40,093 nt of DNA from Nitrospirota bacterium (GTDB lineage Bacteria; Nitrospirota; Nitrospiria; Nitrospirales; UBA8639), in assembly GCA_011088105.1 (NCBI GenBank), contig JAALKI010000024.1, positions 1 to 40,093 on the forward strand, written 5' to 3'. The notes under the pieces were generated by a model. It was not told where the DNA came from and did no database searches. It saw nothing but the letters and a program-made list of their open reading frames with translations. This document shows positions 25,427-37,161 of the stretch, piece by piece. Every line of letters starts with the position of its first letter. The stretch's first letter is position 1. The position numbers and the translations under genes are program-made.

Positions 25427-26680
25427 ATGATTCATCGTATCCGTGGTGTCAAAGATGTTTTGCCTGATGATATTTCCCTTTGGTATACAGCCGAACAGGC
25501 GGCACATCGTCTTGCACAATCTTATGGATTCAAAGAAATTCGTACGCCGATGTTCGAGGATACCAGTCTCTTTGTCCGGAGTATCGGTGGAGAAACAGAC
25601 ATTGTCGAAAAGGAGATGTACACCTTTCCAGATCGTGATGGGACATCGTTGACCCTCAGACCCGAGGGAACGGCAAGCGTCGTTCGGGCTTTTATCGAAA
25701 ATCGCCTTCTCAATACACCGACTTCCCGAAAACTCTACTACATTGGCCCCATGTTTCGCCATGAACGTCCTCAAGCTGGTCGCTTTCGGCAGTTTCACCA
25801 ATTTGGTGTGGAATCTATCGGAAGCCCTAGTCCAATGATCGATATTGAGGTTATTTCCCTGTTATGGCGATTTTTCTCATCCCTGCAGATTGATGGGCTT
25901 GCCTTGGAAGTCAACTCTCTTGGCGTATCAACCGAGCGCCAACAGTTCAAGGATGCGCTTCTAGGTTTTCTTGTGCCGATTTCTGCCAATTTATGTGGAA
26001 ACTGTCAAAGACGAATGCATAGTAACACCCTCCGCGTCCTTGATTGTAAAGTCCCCTCTTGCAGAACAGCTACAGCAGAGGTTCCAACCCTTTCCTCATT
26101 TCTTTCCTCCTCATCCAGTGACCATTTCCAACAAGTTCTGGAGGGATTAGACCTCCTAAACATCCCGTATGTCCTTAATCATCGTCTCGTCCGGGGGCTG
26201 GACTATTATTCCCGAACGACTTTTGAAGTGACATGCCATTCCCTTGGAGCACAAAATGCCATCGGAGCTGGCGGGAGGTATGACGGACTACTGGAAACCC
26301 TCGGAGGGCGCCCGTCTCCCGGCGTTGGCTTCGCCATTGGGCTCGAACGCGTCATCTCCGTTCTTCCCGAGTCAGTGATTCTACCCCCTACACCTTTAGT
26401 CTACGTAGCTGGATTTGGCCAAAACGGGCAACAATCTGGTATGTGTGTACTAGAAGCTCTCCGAGCCAACGGCATTATGGCTGACACAGACTTTCAGTCT
26501 TCGACATTAAAAACTCATCTCAGATCCGCTGATCGCCTTGGCGCCACGTTGACCATTATTTTAGGGGATGACGAATGCCAAAATGGGCAAGCTATACTTC
26601 GAAATATGTCGTCTAAACAGCAAGAATTTCTCCCCATTGACGCCGTGCCTGACACCCTGAAGACACGTCTATCTTCTTAA
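25427..26680 (+). CDS. hisS: Histidyl-tRNA synthetase
   Basis: A 417-residue class II synthetase charging tRNA-His. Visible are the N-terminal RIRGVKDVLPDD, motif 2 region (YYIGPMFRHERPQAGRFRQF), the histidine-site loops RGLDYYSRTTFEV and GAGGRYDGLLETLGG, motif 3 (GVGFAIGLERV), and an anticodon-binding domain from about residue 325. Length is normal. It is divergent from rpmH with 109 bases between. The 80 codons at 200-240 carry a CGNCQRRMHSNTLRVLDCK zinc-like insert typical of many bacterial HisRS. Confidence 0.97.
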   Translation: MIHRIRGVKDVLPDDISLWYTAEQAAHRLAQSYGFKEIRTPMFEDTSLFVRSIGGETDIVEKEMYTFPDRDGTSLTLRPEGTASVVRAFIENRLLNTPTSRKLYYIGPMFRHERPQAGRFRQFHQFGVESIGSPSPMIDIEVISLLWRFFSSLQIDGLALEVNSLGVSTERQQFKDALLGFLVPISANLCGNCQRRMHSNTLRVLDCKVPSCRTATAEVPTLSSFLSSSSSDHFQQVLEGLDLLNIPYVLNHRLVRGLDYYSRTTFEVTCHSLGAQNAIGAGGRYDGLLETLGGRPSPGVGFAIGLERVISVLPESVILPPTPLVYVAGFGQNGQQSGMCVLEALRANGIMADTDFQSSTLKTHLRSADRLGATLTIILGDDECQNGQAILRNMSSKQQEFLPIDAVPDTLKTRLSS

Positions 26681-26699
26681 TCCATCGCCTCATAATTTC

Positions 26700-26728
26700 T
26701 TGACTTTTTCACTCCTAGTAACTATAAT
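26700..26728 (+). promoter_or_regulatory. Near-consensus sigma-70 promoter before the DsrE/DsrH-like genes
   Basis: TTGACT (26700-26705), a 17-base spacer and a perfect TATAAT (26723-26728). Transcription from about 26735 would leave a leader of roughly 128 bases before the ATG at 26863. Confidence 0.75.
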
Positions 26729-26781
26729 TTTCCCTTATTTTTCAATAACTAACGATTTCACAACCAACTTCTCATTACCAA

Positions 26782-26838
26782 AATATTCTACGAGGACAAT
26801 TCTTTTGTCCGTCCTTCTCGACTCGCACCGAGAATATT
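26782..26838 (+). promoter_or_regulatory. Possible structured RNA leader (three-way junction)
   Basis: Within the predicted leader three stems can form together: an outer AATATT/AATATT (26782-26787 with 26833-26838), and inside it GGACAA/TTGTCC (26794-26810) and TCTCG/CGAGA (26816-26833). The closing base A26833 is shared. This could be a regulatory leader, but the stems are short and it matches no riboswitch class that I know. Confidence 0.35.
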
Positions 26839-26862
26839 ATACTTATGTAGGGCAAAAAACGT

Positions 26863-27213
26863 ATGTCGATGCCGTTAACCATCGTGATTCTCATCACTCA
26901 AAATCCCAAGCACACCCATCGAGCAGTCGAAGGACTCCGTATTGCCCTTGGTCTTTCCACTGGACCAAACCCTATAACGATTGTTCTCCTAGGCCAGGCT
27001 CCTCTTCTCCTTACTGATGAAGTTGAAGAGGTCATTGATGCCGAGATTATTGAAAAACACTTACCAGTGATTCAGGAACTTCAGCTCCCTCTTGTGGTTT
27101 CACAAGACGCTACGTCTCAATTTGACTTTGACCCAGGTTTCTCGATTCAAGAAGCTTCTTCCGATGACATTGCCTCGTTGATTACGAAAAGTGACCGTAT
27201 ACTAGCCTTTTAA
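26863..27213 (+). CDS. DsrE/DsrF-like (TusC-type) protein
   Basis: A 116-residue protein. The N-terminal strand-loop-helix (TIVILITQNPKHTHRAVEGL, RIALGLS) and the NPITIVLLGQAPLLL segment resemble the DsrE/F/TusC alpha/beta fold. The conserved Cys used in sulphur transfer by DsrE and TusD is absent, as in TusC/DsrF subunits. No strong ribosome-binding site; ATGs at 26863 and 26869 are both possible. It lies 14 bases before a DsrH/TusB-like gene, and the two probably encode one complex. A sulphur-relay role is inferred from fold only. Confidence 0.6.
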   Translation: MSMPLTIVILITQNPKHTHRAVEGLRIALGLSTGPNPITIVLLGQAPLLLTDEVEEVIDAEIIEKHLPVIQELQLPLVVSQDATSQFDFDPGFSIQEASSDDIASLITKSDRILAF

Positions 27214-27227
27214 GATTGTAAAACAGT

Positions 27228-27488
27228 ATGAAAACACTTCTTGCTCTCCTGTCAAAAAGCTCTAATCGTGACGATGTCGAGTTTATACCGTTCCTCTCGA
27301 ACACTGATACCGTTCTGACTGTGATTCTGATACAGGAAGGCATTCACCTGACACAATCACCTTCGGACAAGACGTATGTGCTTGAGGACGATCTTACGCT
27401 CAGAAATGGACATTCGACATTTCCCAAGATCTCCTATCGTGATATGGTAACGATGATTTTTGATGCAGATACGGTAATAGCGTTGTAA
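27228..27488 (+). CDS. DsrH/TusB-like small protein
   Basis: An 86-residue protein with the TusB/DsrH outline: short strand (KTLLALLSKS), DTVLTVILIQEGIHL, TYVLEDDLTLRNG (compare VYALE-x-D-x-x-x-R-G) and a C-terminal SYRDMVTMIFDADTVIAL, matching the Y-x-x-x-V-x-L end of DsrH. It has no Cys, so the active-site Cys of DsrC-directed DsrH is missing. It sits between hisS and dnaA. With the gene before it, it may form a reduced DsrEFH-like complex; function unknown. Confidence 0.6.
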   Translation: MKTLLALLSKSSNRDDVEFIPFLSNTDTVLTVILIQEGIHLTQSPSDKTYVLEDDLTLRNGHSTFPKISYRDMVTMIFDADTVIAL

Positions 27489-27519
27489 TGTATGCAAACT
27501 TACATGTTTTCTCTCTTCT

Positions 27520-27800
27520 CCTAGGATTATTCATAAAAGAACTAAAAAATCGTAGTCGTAGGAATATGAATAAGGTCTGTAGATAGTGAGGAAAATAGAG
27601 AATGTCCTTGCTAGATCTGCATATTGCGTGGTGTCAGCTTGGAGAGAACATAGGGATGAAGGCAGGAATGGCTTTGGGACATCTGTGGGGTATCCTGTTG
27701 GTAACAGGCATCCACTAAATCATGATTTTGGATAAATGGCCGGCAAAGCATGGGAATATAGGGGAAATTATTAACAGGTGTTGATAATATTGTGAATAAA
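27520..27800. other. Probable replication origin region (oriC) with DnaA-box-like sites
   Basis: The 326 bases before dnaA hold one perfect TTATNCACA box (complement of TGTGAATAA, 27791-27799) and several single-mismatch boxes: TTATTCATA at 27527-27535, its complement at 27565-27573, TTTGGATAA (complement TTATCCAAA) at 27727-27735, TTATTAACA at 27768-27776 and TGTTGATAA at 27779-27787. The three nearest dnaA lie within 32 bases in AT-rich DNA, which fits an unwinding or autoregulatory site. The location beside dnaA-dnaN-gyrBA and the rpmH operon is a classic oriC position. Strand asymmetry was not computed. Confidence 0.65.
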
Positions 27801-27814
27801 TTGAGGTTTTTTTC

Positions 27815-29158
27815 GTGTTAGAGCTCCCAAAAGTCTGGAAACAGTCGTTAAAGTATTTAGAATCGAAGATTGGGAGAGATGCTGTAGAAACCTGGTTTCA
27901 AAAGACGGCTCTAGAGGAGGTTTCCGGTTCTGTAGCAAAGATCGGTGTCTCCAGTAAATTTTTTGGTGAGTGGCTTGGTCGAAATTATCGAGGGTTAATT
28001 GCTGAAGCACTAGAGGAACAGGGAGTCGCTGATGGCACACCGTTGGATGTGCAGTTTATTGTGAAAGAAAGTAGTGCTCGACCAGATCAAACACAGACAC
28101 GCATGCAAGGTGTTGTCGGAGGTGGAAAGACTAGAAAAGGACAATTTCTTAACCCTAACTATACGTTTAAAAACTTTGTTGTTGGGGCCAGTAATCAATA
28201 TGCTCATGCCGCGAGTATGGCCGTTGCCGAGGCGCCAGGGAAAACGTATAACCCTTACTTTATTTATGGTGGAGTGGGGCTTGGAAAAACACATTTATTA
28301 GGTTCCATTGGGAATTTTGTCGCGGAAAGAACGGATTTTCGCATTGCGTACGTCACAACTGAGCAATTCACCAACGAAGTCATCAACTCCATTCGGTATG
28401 ACAAAATGATCGAGTTGCGTAGACGGTATCGTCATGTCGACATGCTGCTGATCGATGATATTCAGTTTTTATCGGGAAAAGAGCGGACACAGGAAGAGTT
28501 TTTTCATACGTTTAACACGTTATACGAAGCTCGCAAGCAAATTGTTTTCTCTGGCGATTGTTTTCCCAAAGAAATGCCAGGCATTGACGAGCGGCTCCGG
28601 TCCCGATTCGAGTGGGGCCTCATTGCCGATATTAAACAGCCGGATGTTGAAACAAGAATTGCCATTCTCAGGAAAAAGTCAGAGGATGCAGATCTTCCCG
28701 TTGGCGACGAGGTTCTGCAGTTGCTGGCCATCAACCTAAAAAACAATATTCGAGAGCTAGAAGGCGCACTCATCCGATTAAAAGCGCATTCGTCATTTAC
28801 GGGAGAGTCCATTACCACGGATATTGCCAAAGATGTTCTGCGAGATGTCTTGGGCACCGAACGAAAAACGATCACACAAGAACATGTTCAAGAGGCTGTC
28901 GCTACTCGATTTCGTGTTAAAGTATCAGACTTAAAATCAAAGCGTCGCACCAAAACATTGGTTTATCCCAGGCAAGTAGCCATGTATCTTTCTCGAGAGT
29001 TAACCGATGCCTCATTTCCTGAGATCGGACAAGCCTATGGCGGAAAAGATCACACCACTATTATGCATGCCTGTAAGCAGGTCGATAAAGCCCTGAGCAC
29101 GGACCTGGAGCTGCAAAAAGTTATTGAAAGTCTGAAAGGCGAAATTACAAAGGCTTAA
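27815..29158 (+). CDS. dnaA: Chromosomal replication initiator DnaA
   Basis: A 447-residue AAA+ initiator. Domain I (about 1-85) contains WFQKTALEE; the AAA+ core begins LNPNYTFKNFVVGASNQYAH, with Walker A GGVGLGKTH, Walker B LLIDDIQFLSGKE and sensor 2 NNIRELEGALIRL; domain IV ends with the DNA-binding signature GKDHTTIMHACKQVD. Start is GTG at 27815, which gives the usual N-terminus. First gene of the replication cluster; dnaN follows after 17 bases. DnaA-like boxes just upstream imply autoregulation. Confidence 0.97.
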   Translation: MLELPKVWKQSLKYLESKIGRDAVETWFQKTALEEVSGSVAKIGVSSKFFGEWLGRNYRGLIAEALEEQGVADGTPLDVQFIVKESSARPDQTQTRMQGVVGGGKTRKGQFLNPNYTFKNFVVGASNQYAHAASMAVAEAPGKTYNPYFIYGGVGLGKTHLLGSIGNFVAERTDFRIAYVTTEQFTNEVINSIRYDKMIELRRRYRHVDMLLIDDIQFLSGKERTQEEFFHTFNTLYEARKQIVFSGDCFPKEMPGIDERLRSRFEWGLIADIKQPDVETRIAILRKKSEDADLPVGDEVLQLLAINLKNNIRELEGALIRLKAHSSFTGESITTDIAKDVLRDVLGTERKTITQEHVQEAVATRFRVKVSDLKSKRRTKTLVYPRQVAMYLSRELTDASFPEIGQAYGGKDHTTIMHACKQVDKALSTDLELQKVIESLKGEITKA

Positions 29159-29175
29159 GGGAGGGACGGTATGCC

Positions 29176-30300
29176 ATGAAGGTTCATATTGCCCGGACGG
29201 ATCTCCTCACTGCACTTCAGCGGGTTCAAGGAGTGGTGGAGAAGCGCAATACGATGCCCATCCTCGCGAATATTCTTCTGGAAGGAAAACCTGAAGGACT
29301 GGACATTATTGCGACCGACTTAGAAATTGGGATGAGAGGGTTGTATAAGGCAACGATTGACGAACCAGGGTCCGTCACTTTCTCAGCGAGAAAGCTCTTT
29401 GAGATTTTGAAAGAAATCAAAGAACAAGACATTACCCTTATTGTCAAAGAGAATAACTTAATCACGATACAAGCTGGACGCAGCCAATTCAAAGTCGTTG
29501 GTCTGCCCAGTCAAGACTTCCCTACGCTCCCGGCCATTGACCGTGAAGGGCTCATTCCCCTCCCGGGGTCTGGATTATTGACGCTCATTCGAAAAACGAT
29601 CTTCGCCGTAGGCGATAACGATACACGATATGTCCTCAACGGACTATTAGTGACGATGAATACCTCTGGGGAAAAAGGGGTGATTCGCATTGTGGGAACG
29701 GATGGCCATCGTCTGGCATTGGCGGATCAAGAATTTCATGCGCCTCAAGACGTTATCCCCTCAGGGGAAGTGAAGGTCATTATCCCGAAAAAGGCCGCGC
29801 AGGAAATTCGGCGGCTCTTAGAGGAAGGTGGAGATGAACCATTAATCGGGTTCACTAAACATATGGTCATTTTTCGCAAAAGCGGCTTGGTCCTGACCTC
29901 ACGGGTGATGGAAGGGACGTATCCTAACTATCAACAGGTCATTCCGAAAGAGAATAACCAGAAAGTCTTGGTCAAGAGAGAAGATTTTGAAGGTGCCCTG
30001 CGACGAGTTTCTGTCTTGTCGAGAGACAAAACATCCTCAGTCAAGATCACCTTTTCCCCAACCGGTATCACTATGTTTTCTACGAATCCTGATCTTGGGG
30101 AAGCGATCGAAGAAGTTCCGGCAACATGTCACGGAACAGAATTTTCTGCAGGCTTTAATGCTCGATATTTCTTAGAAGTGTTAAGCGTCATGGACGGAGA
30201 AACGTTGTCGATTCAAATGGATGCGCCTTTAAGCCCCTGTTTGGTGAAGGAAGCAGAAAACCCAAATTTTTCGGCTGTTGTCATGCCAGTCAAAGTATAG
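29176..30300 (+). CDS. dnaN: DNA polymerase III beta subunit (sliding clamp)
   Basis: A 374-residue clamp with three repeated domains. Landmarks are RVQGVVEKRNTMPILANILL, DLEIGMRGLY, NDTRYVLNGLLV, RIVGTDGHRLA, SRVMEGTYPNYQQVIP and the C-terminal VVMPVKV. GGGAGGG lies about 10 bases before the ATG at 29176. It encircles DNA and tethers the polymerase. gyrB follows after only 12 bases; recF, commonly the next gene, is absent here. Confidence 0.97.
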   Translation: MKVHIARTDLLTALQRVQGVVEKRNTMPILANILLEGKPEGLDIIATDLEIGMRGLYKATIDEPGSVTFSARKLFEILKEIKEQDITLIVKENNLITIQAGRSQFKVVGLPSQDFPTLPAIDREGLIPLPGSGLLTLIRKTIFAVGDNDTRYVLNGLLVTMNTSGEKGVIRIVGTDGHRLALADQEFHAPQDVIPSGEVKVIIPKKAAQEIRRLLEEGGDEPLIGFTKHMVIFRKSGLVLTSRVMEGTYPNYQQVIPKENNQKVLVKREDFEGALRRVSVLSRDKTSSVKITFSPTGITMFSTNPDLGEAIEEVPATCHGTEFSAGFNARYFLEVLSVMDGETLSIQMDAPLSPCLVKEAENPNFSAVVMPVKV

Positions 30301-30309
30301 GAACGTTAA

Positions 30310-32823
<2,514 letters not shown>

Positions 32824-33032
32824 GTCTTTTCGGTGATGGGTCTGTTGTTCCTTTCCTGTGTCCTCTTCATAGGAACATCCAGTATCAGGTGCGCTAGGAC
32901 AAGAAAATGGAGAGCGAGGGGCGGGGTATGATGCAGACATCTTTCGAGAGCGCTGCCACAGAATAGACATTCCCAAACACTAGTAGGCGCAGGGATTGCT
33001 CAAAAAACAAGGATACGACCAAGGAGCCGAGA

Positions 33033-35534
33033 ATGCCGGTAGATGAACATCTGACCCAAGTTGCTATTGAAGACGAAATGCGCTTGTCGTACCTCGACTA
33101 TGCCATGAGCGTGATAGTGGGTCGTGCCTTACCGGACGTGCGGGATGGGCTCAAACCAGTTCATCGGCGGATTCTGTACGGCATGAATCAGATGGGCCTT
33201 CCCTTTAATCGGCCCTACCGCAAATCCGCCAAAATTGTCGGGGAAATTATGGGGAATTATCATCCCCATGGCGACTCGGCCATTTACGATACCCTTGTCC
33301 GCATGGCACAGGATTTCAATATGCGGGATCTCCTTGTCGATGGCCAAGGCAATTATGGGTCGGTTGATGGTGATCCACCAGCAGCCATGCGATATACCGA
33401 AGCGAGATTAACAAAATTCGCCGGAGAAATGCTGGCGGATATCGACAAACAGACTGTCGATTTCATCCCGACCTATGATGAATCCGATACCGAACCTAGA
33501 GTCTTGCCCGCCAAAGTTCCTAACCTCTTGATTAACGGGGCTGGGGGTATTGCGGTGGGGTATGCCACTAATATTCCCACTCATAATCTTCGGGAAGTTG
33601 TGAATGGCTTGTTGCGGCTTATTGAAGACCCGACAATGACCATAGAAGATCTCATGGAAGACATTCCTGGTCCTGATTTTCCAACAGCTGGGTTTATTTA
33701 TGGCACGAGGGGTATTAAAGATGCCTATCATACGGGGCGAGGCTTATTGACCCTCCGTGCCAAAACCCATATTGAAACGGACGAGCGCACAGAGCGGGAC
33801 CGCATTATCGTTACGGAAATTCCGTTTCAAGTGAATAAAGTCAAAGTCATCGAGAAAATTGCTGAACTCATTCAAGATAAACGGATTGAAGGTATTTCCG
33901 ATCTTCGGGATGAATCAGATCGAGACGGGTATCGCATCGTCGTTGAATTGAAAAAAGGGATCATCCCCTTAGTGATCTTAAACCAATTATTCAAGCACAC
34001 CCAATTACAGAATACCTTTGGCGTCATCATGTTGGCCTTGGTGAATAGTCGTCCTGAGGTGTTGAATCTGAAACAGATCTTGCAGGCCTTTCTGGATCAC
34101 CGACGTGAAGTCGTGATTCGACGGACGGCTTTTGACTTGCGGAAGGCGGAAGAACGGGCCCATATCCTAGAGGGCTTGAAGGTGGCCTTAGATCACCTTG
34201 ATGCCGTCATTGCGCTGATTCGTGCGGCGTCTTCTCCTGACGAGGCTCGAACCGCGCTCACGCAGCAATTCCCTTTGTCAGAGATTCAGGCTTCAGCAAT
34301 TCTGGATATGAGGTTGCAACGGCTTACTCAGTTGGAGCGGGACAAGCTGACCCGAGAATATGAAGACCTGCTGGAGAAAATTGCCTACTTGAAGTCCGTC
34401 TTAGCCTCTGAGGCTTTGGTGAAAGGGATTATCAAAGAGGAATTGGTCGAGATTCGAGAGGAATACCAAAGTGATCGTCGGACACACATTCTTCCAGAAG
34501 AAGCCGAGATCAATATGGAGGATCTCATCCCTGATGAGGAAGTCGCAGTCACCATTTCGCATGCTGGGTATATCAAGCGAAATGTGGTATCCGATTACCG
34601 AGCACAACGACGCGGTGGCAAAGGGAAGATTGGGATGGGAACCAAAGAAGAAGACTTTGTCGAAACGCTGTTTACCGCATCAACTCACGACTTTCTCTTG
34701 TTTTTCACCGATGCAGGACAAGTCTATTGGCTCAAAGTCTATGAAATCCCTGAAGCTGGGCGAGTCAGTAAAGGGAAAGCGATGATTAACTTGCTTCCGT
34801 TGAGTGAGGGCGAAAAGGTCACAGCCACCTTGCCTGTTAAGGAATTTCGTGCAGATCAGTATGTCATCATGGCGACGAAGCACGGGATCGTGAAAAAAAC
34901 CGCGTTGTCTGCCTATGGCAATCCACGACAAGGGGGCATTATTGCGCTGAACTTGGATGAGGGGGATAAACTCATTGGCGTCAATGTCACGGATGGTCAG
35001 AGTGATATTCTGTTAGGAACGAAACACGGCATCGTTATTCGTTTTCATGAGGAGGACGTTCGACCCATTGGTCGTGTGGGGCGAGGTGTTCGGGGCATCA
35101 ATTTGGATGATGACAATGAAGTGATTGGTATGGAGACCATCACAGCCGATTCCATCGCCTCGATTCTCACGGTGACGGAGCAGGGGTATGGGAAACGAAC
35201 ATTAGTCTCAGAATATCGGATTCAAGGCCGTGCTGGCCGAGGTATTATTAGTGTCAAAGTCACGGAGAAAAATGGTCCAGCTGTCTCATTTCATCAGGTT
35301 CGCGACACGGATCAGATTATGATCATGACCGCTGAAGGCAAGGTGCTCCGAACCAAGATGGATGCCTTGCGAGATATTGGCCGGAATGCCCAAGGCGTTC
35401 GGCTTATGGACATGGACGAGACCGATCGTGTGGTTGGTGTTGCCAAGTTGGAAGATGCCGTCGAACAAGATGAGTCCGAAACGGGCAATGTGTCGGCGGA
35501 GACCTCCGACGAATCTTCAGCGCCTCCTTCCTAA
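33033..35534 (+). CDS. gyrA: DNA gyrase subunit A
   Basis: An 833-residue breakage-reunion subunit. Landmarks are the N-terminal [20 protein letters not shown], the quinolone-region motif [19 protein letters not shown], the catalytic Tyr in AMRYTEARL, and the GyrA box QRRGGKG at the start of the C-terminal beta-pinwheel. The residues usually altered in resistance read as the susceptible type (GD-S-AIYD). AAGGAG lies 7 bases before the ATG. The C-terminal tail is acidic and low-complexity. A 209-base gap separates it from gyrB, so it may have its own promoter. Confidence 0.97.
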   Translation: MPVDEHLTQVAIEDEMRLSYLDYAMSVIVGRALPDVRDGLKPVHRRILYGMNQMGLPFNRPYRKSAKIVGEIMGNYHPHGDSAIYDTLVRMAQDFNMRDLLVDGQGNYGSVDGDPPAAMRYTEARLTKFAGEMLADIDKQTVDFIPTYDESDTEPRVLPAKVPNLLINGAGGIAVGYATNIPTHNLREVVNGLLRLIEDPTMTIEDLMEDIPGPDFPTAGFIYGTRGIKDAYHTGRGLLTLRAKTHIETDERTERDRIIVTEIPFQVNKVKVIEKIAELIQDKRIEGISDLRDESDRDGYRIVVELKKGIIPLVILNQLFKHTQLQNTFGVIMLALVNSRPEVLNLKQILQAFLDHRREVVIRRTAFDLRKAEERAHILEGLKVALDHLDAVIALIRAASSPDEARTALTQQFPLSEIQASAILDMRLQRLTQLERDKLTREYEDLLEKIAYLKSVLASEALVKGIIKEELVEIREEYQSDRRTHILPEEAEINMEDLIPDEEVAVTISHAGYIKRNVVSDYRAQRRGGKGKIGMGTKEEDFVETLFTASTHDFLLFFTDAGQVYWLKVYEIPEAGRVSKGKAMINLLPLSEGEKVTATLPVKEFRADQYVIMATKHGIVKKTALSAYGNPRQGGIIALNLDEGDKLIGVNVTDGQSDILLGTKHGIVIRFHEEDVRPIGRVGRGVRGINLDDDNEVIGMETITADSIASILTVTEQGYGKRTLVSEYRIQGRAGRGIISVKVTEKNGPAVSFHQVRDTDQIMIMTAEGKVLRTKMDALRDIGRNAQGVRLMDMDETDRVVGVAKLEDAVEQDESETGNVSAETSDESSAPPS

Positions 35535-35570
35535 ATACCAGGAGCGGTATTCCTCCCGCTGTGTGTGTCT

Positions 35571-36158
35571 ATGAATCCCTTGAGCAAACGACCATTGGAT
35601 CCGGTGCCCAGGCTGGGCCTCGGGGTTTTACTGGGATCATTTGTCCTCATTGGCATGGGCATGTTCCTCTCCAGGCCTGATCGCTCGATTCCACCCTATA
35701 GTATTGGGGCTCAGGCTGAAACGGTTGTGGCGGTCCATGTCCCGTCTTGGACGAGTGATCCTGAGATTCAAGCTTTACTCCATCGGTTTCGCGCCGTTGG
35801 TCAGGACACGGGGAATTTCGGCCAGATGAAGATTCAGCCGACCACACCGGATGACCCTCACGGCTGGTATCAACGAATCACGATTTATATTTTTGCTAAC
35901 CATGAATGGGCAATGCCTAAAGTGCTCCATCGCTATCTGACACTGGGGATTCCGGACAATTCTGAAGAGCAGCAATTTAAAAATGAGTTTGAAGCAGAAG
36001 TTCGAGGAGGATTTGTCTTTCACCCAGAAGGGATGAAGGGATGGTTAGGGCCCTTGGGTTGGGAAAAGACAGTTATGCCGGACTTTGCCCACCAGGTCTT
36101 GTTTGAGGAAACGCGCGCGCTCGGTGTGTCCGGTCATGAGTCACGGGTGACACCATAA
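35571..36158 (+). CDS. Membrane-anchored conserved protein of unknown function
   Basis: A 195-residue protein with one N-terminal transmembrane segment (LGLGVLLGSFVLIGMGMFL) and a soluble domain outside or in the periplasm, with DPHGWYQRITIYIFANHEW and EVRGGFVFHPEGMKGWLGPL. I recognise no family. A GTG at 35565 is the first start, but the ATG at 35571 is preferred. It begins 36 bases after gyrA and overlaps the convergent dciA-type gene by 86 bases at its 3' end. Confidence 0.7.
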   Translation: MNPLSKRPLDPVPRLGLGVLLGSFVLIGMGMFLSRPDRSIPPYSIGAQAETVVAVHVPSWTSDPEIQALLHRFRAVGQDTGNFGQMKIQPTTPDDPHGWYQRITIYIFANHEWAMPKVLHRYLTLGIPDNSEEQQFKNEFEAEVRGGFVFHPEGMKGWLGPLGWEKTVMPDFAHQVLFEETRALGVSGHESRVTP

Positions 36159-36612
36159 GCGCTTTGGCCATCACCTGCGTGAGTGCAAGTTGGAGATCAG
36201 GGTTTTTGATATGTTTCGTATAATGGGAGAGATCAGAGAGCATCGTTGCTGATGGAGTGGGTAAGGCTGGTAATTGTTCGAAGGTGTTGGCCTTGTCTTG
36301 GGCGTGAGAAACGTCTCCAATACGAAAGAGAATATCGGTAATCAGGGGTTTGCCAATCGCGGCGTTGATGGTTTCCAGCATGTGGGGTTTGAGAAAGACC
36401 AGTTGCTGCATCCACAGAGAGTTTTCCACAAGAAGCTGAAGTTTACGAAAAGTTATTCGATCGGGTTGGGTATGCGCTGCAACGGCTGGGCCGACGATCT
36501 GGTCCCAGTTGCTCTGCAGGCGGTATTCCCAAAACCTGGTATCCAATCCGTAAGATTGCGCAACGGTGTTCAGGATGGAATGAATGTGGTTAAACGGGTT
36601 GCCAGCCATCAT
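36073..36612 (-). CDS. DciA-type helicase loader (DUF721)
   Basis: A 179-residue protein. The DUF721/DciA domain is at about residues 15-95: QSYGLDTRFWEYRLQSNWDQ, IVGPAVAAHTQPDRI, LQLLVENSLWMQQLVFLKPH. DciA is the ancestral bacterial loader of the replicative helicase DnaB, used where dnaC and dnaI are absent, and is often close to dnaA-gyrA. A frame extends to 36687, but the ATGs at 36612 and 36609 start the conserved part. The tail (TRPGGQSPA) overlaps the convergent membrane-protein gene by 86 bases. smpB is divergent, 59 bases away. Confidence 0.85.
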   Translation of the reverse strand: MMAGNPFNHIHSILNTVAQSYGLDTRFWEYRLQSNWDQIVGPAVAAHTQPDRITFRKLQLLVENSLWMQQLVFLKPHMLETINAAIGKPLITDILFRIGDVSHAQDKANTFEQLPALPTPSATMLSDLSHYTKHIKNPDLQLALTQVMAKALMVSPVTHDRTHRARAFPQTRPGGQSPA

Positions 36613-36671
36613 GCTATTGTAGGTGGGGGCTACGAAATGGGTCAAGGAATCCCGGCTCGAACATAAAAAGA

Positions 36672-37139
36672 ATGGCAAAAGAATCAACGCACAAAGACGT
36701 GGCCGTCAACCGAAAAGCGTTCCATGATTTTTTCATCGAAGAAAAAATGGAAGCTGGCTTAGTCCTCAAAGGAACTGAAGTCAAATCCTTACGAGAGGGA
36801 AAAGCGAACTTGCGCGAGAGTTATGCCAGAGCGGAGCGGGGAAAAGTTGTCTTGCATCAGTGCCATATCGGGGGCTATAGCCATGGGAATATGATGAACC
36901 ATGAACCGGTCCGTCCGAGAACCCTCCTCCTCCATCGCAAGGAAATTAACAAGTTGATTGGACGGGTGCAGCAACGAGGCCTGACACTCATTCCTCTCCG
37001 AATCTATTTCACTCCCCGAGGTTTCGCCAAAATAGAACTGGCATTGGCACGAGGGAAAAAGCATTATGACCAGAGAGAAACTCTGAAAAAACGTGAGGCT
37101 GGGCGAGAAATTGAACGAGCGATGAAGGAACGGAAGTGA
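36672..37139 (+). CDS. smpB: SsrA-binding protein SmpB
   Basis: A 155-residue partner of tmRNA in ribosome rescue. Signature segments are FIEEKMEAGLVLKGTEVKSL, REGKANLRESYA, RPRTLLLHRKEINKLIG, LTLIPLRIYFTPRGFAKIEL and a basic C-terminal tail (KKHYDQRETLKKREAGREIE). Length is normal. engB follows after 22 bases, probably in the same transcript. No tmRNA gene was recognised in the window. Confidence 0.97.
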   Translation: MAKESTHKDVAVNRKAFHDFFIEEKMEAGLVLKGTEVKSLREGKANLRESYARAERGKVVLHQCHIGGYSHGNMMNHEPVRPRTLLLHRKEINKLIGRVQQRGLTLIPLRIYFTPRGFAKIELALARGKKHYDQRETLKKREAGREIERAMKERK

Positions 37140-37161
37140 TCACTGAGGGTATGCGACAACC

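Noticed and set aside
26700-27017. Forward open frame of 105 codons overlapping the DsrE-like gene
   Set aside because: It begins inside the -35 hexamer of a strong promoter, and its second half is a shadow of the 26863 gene.
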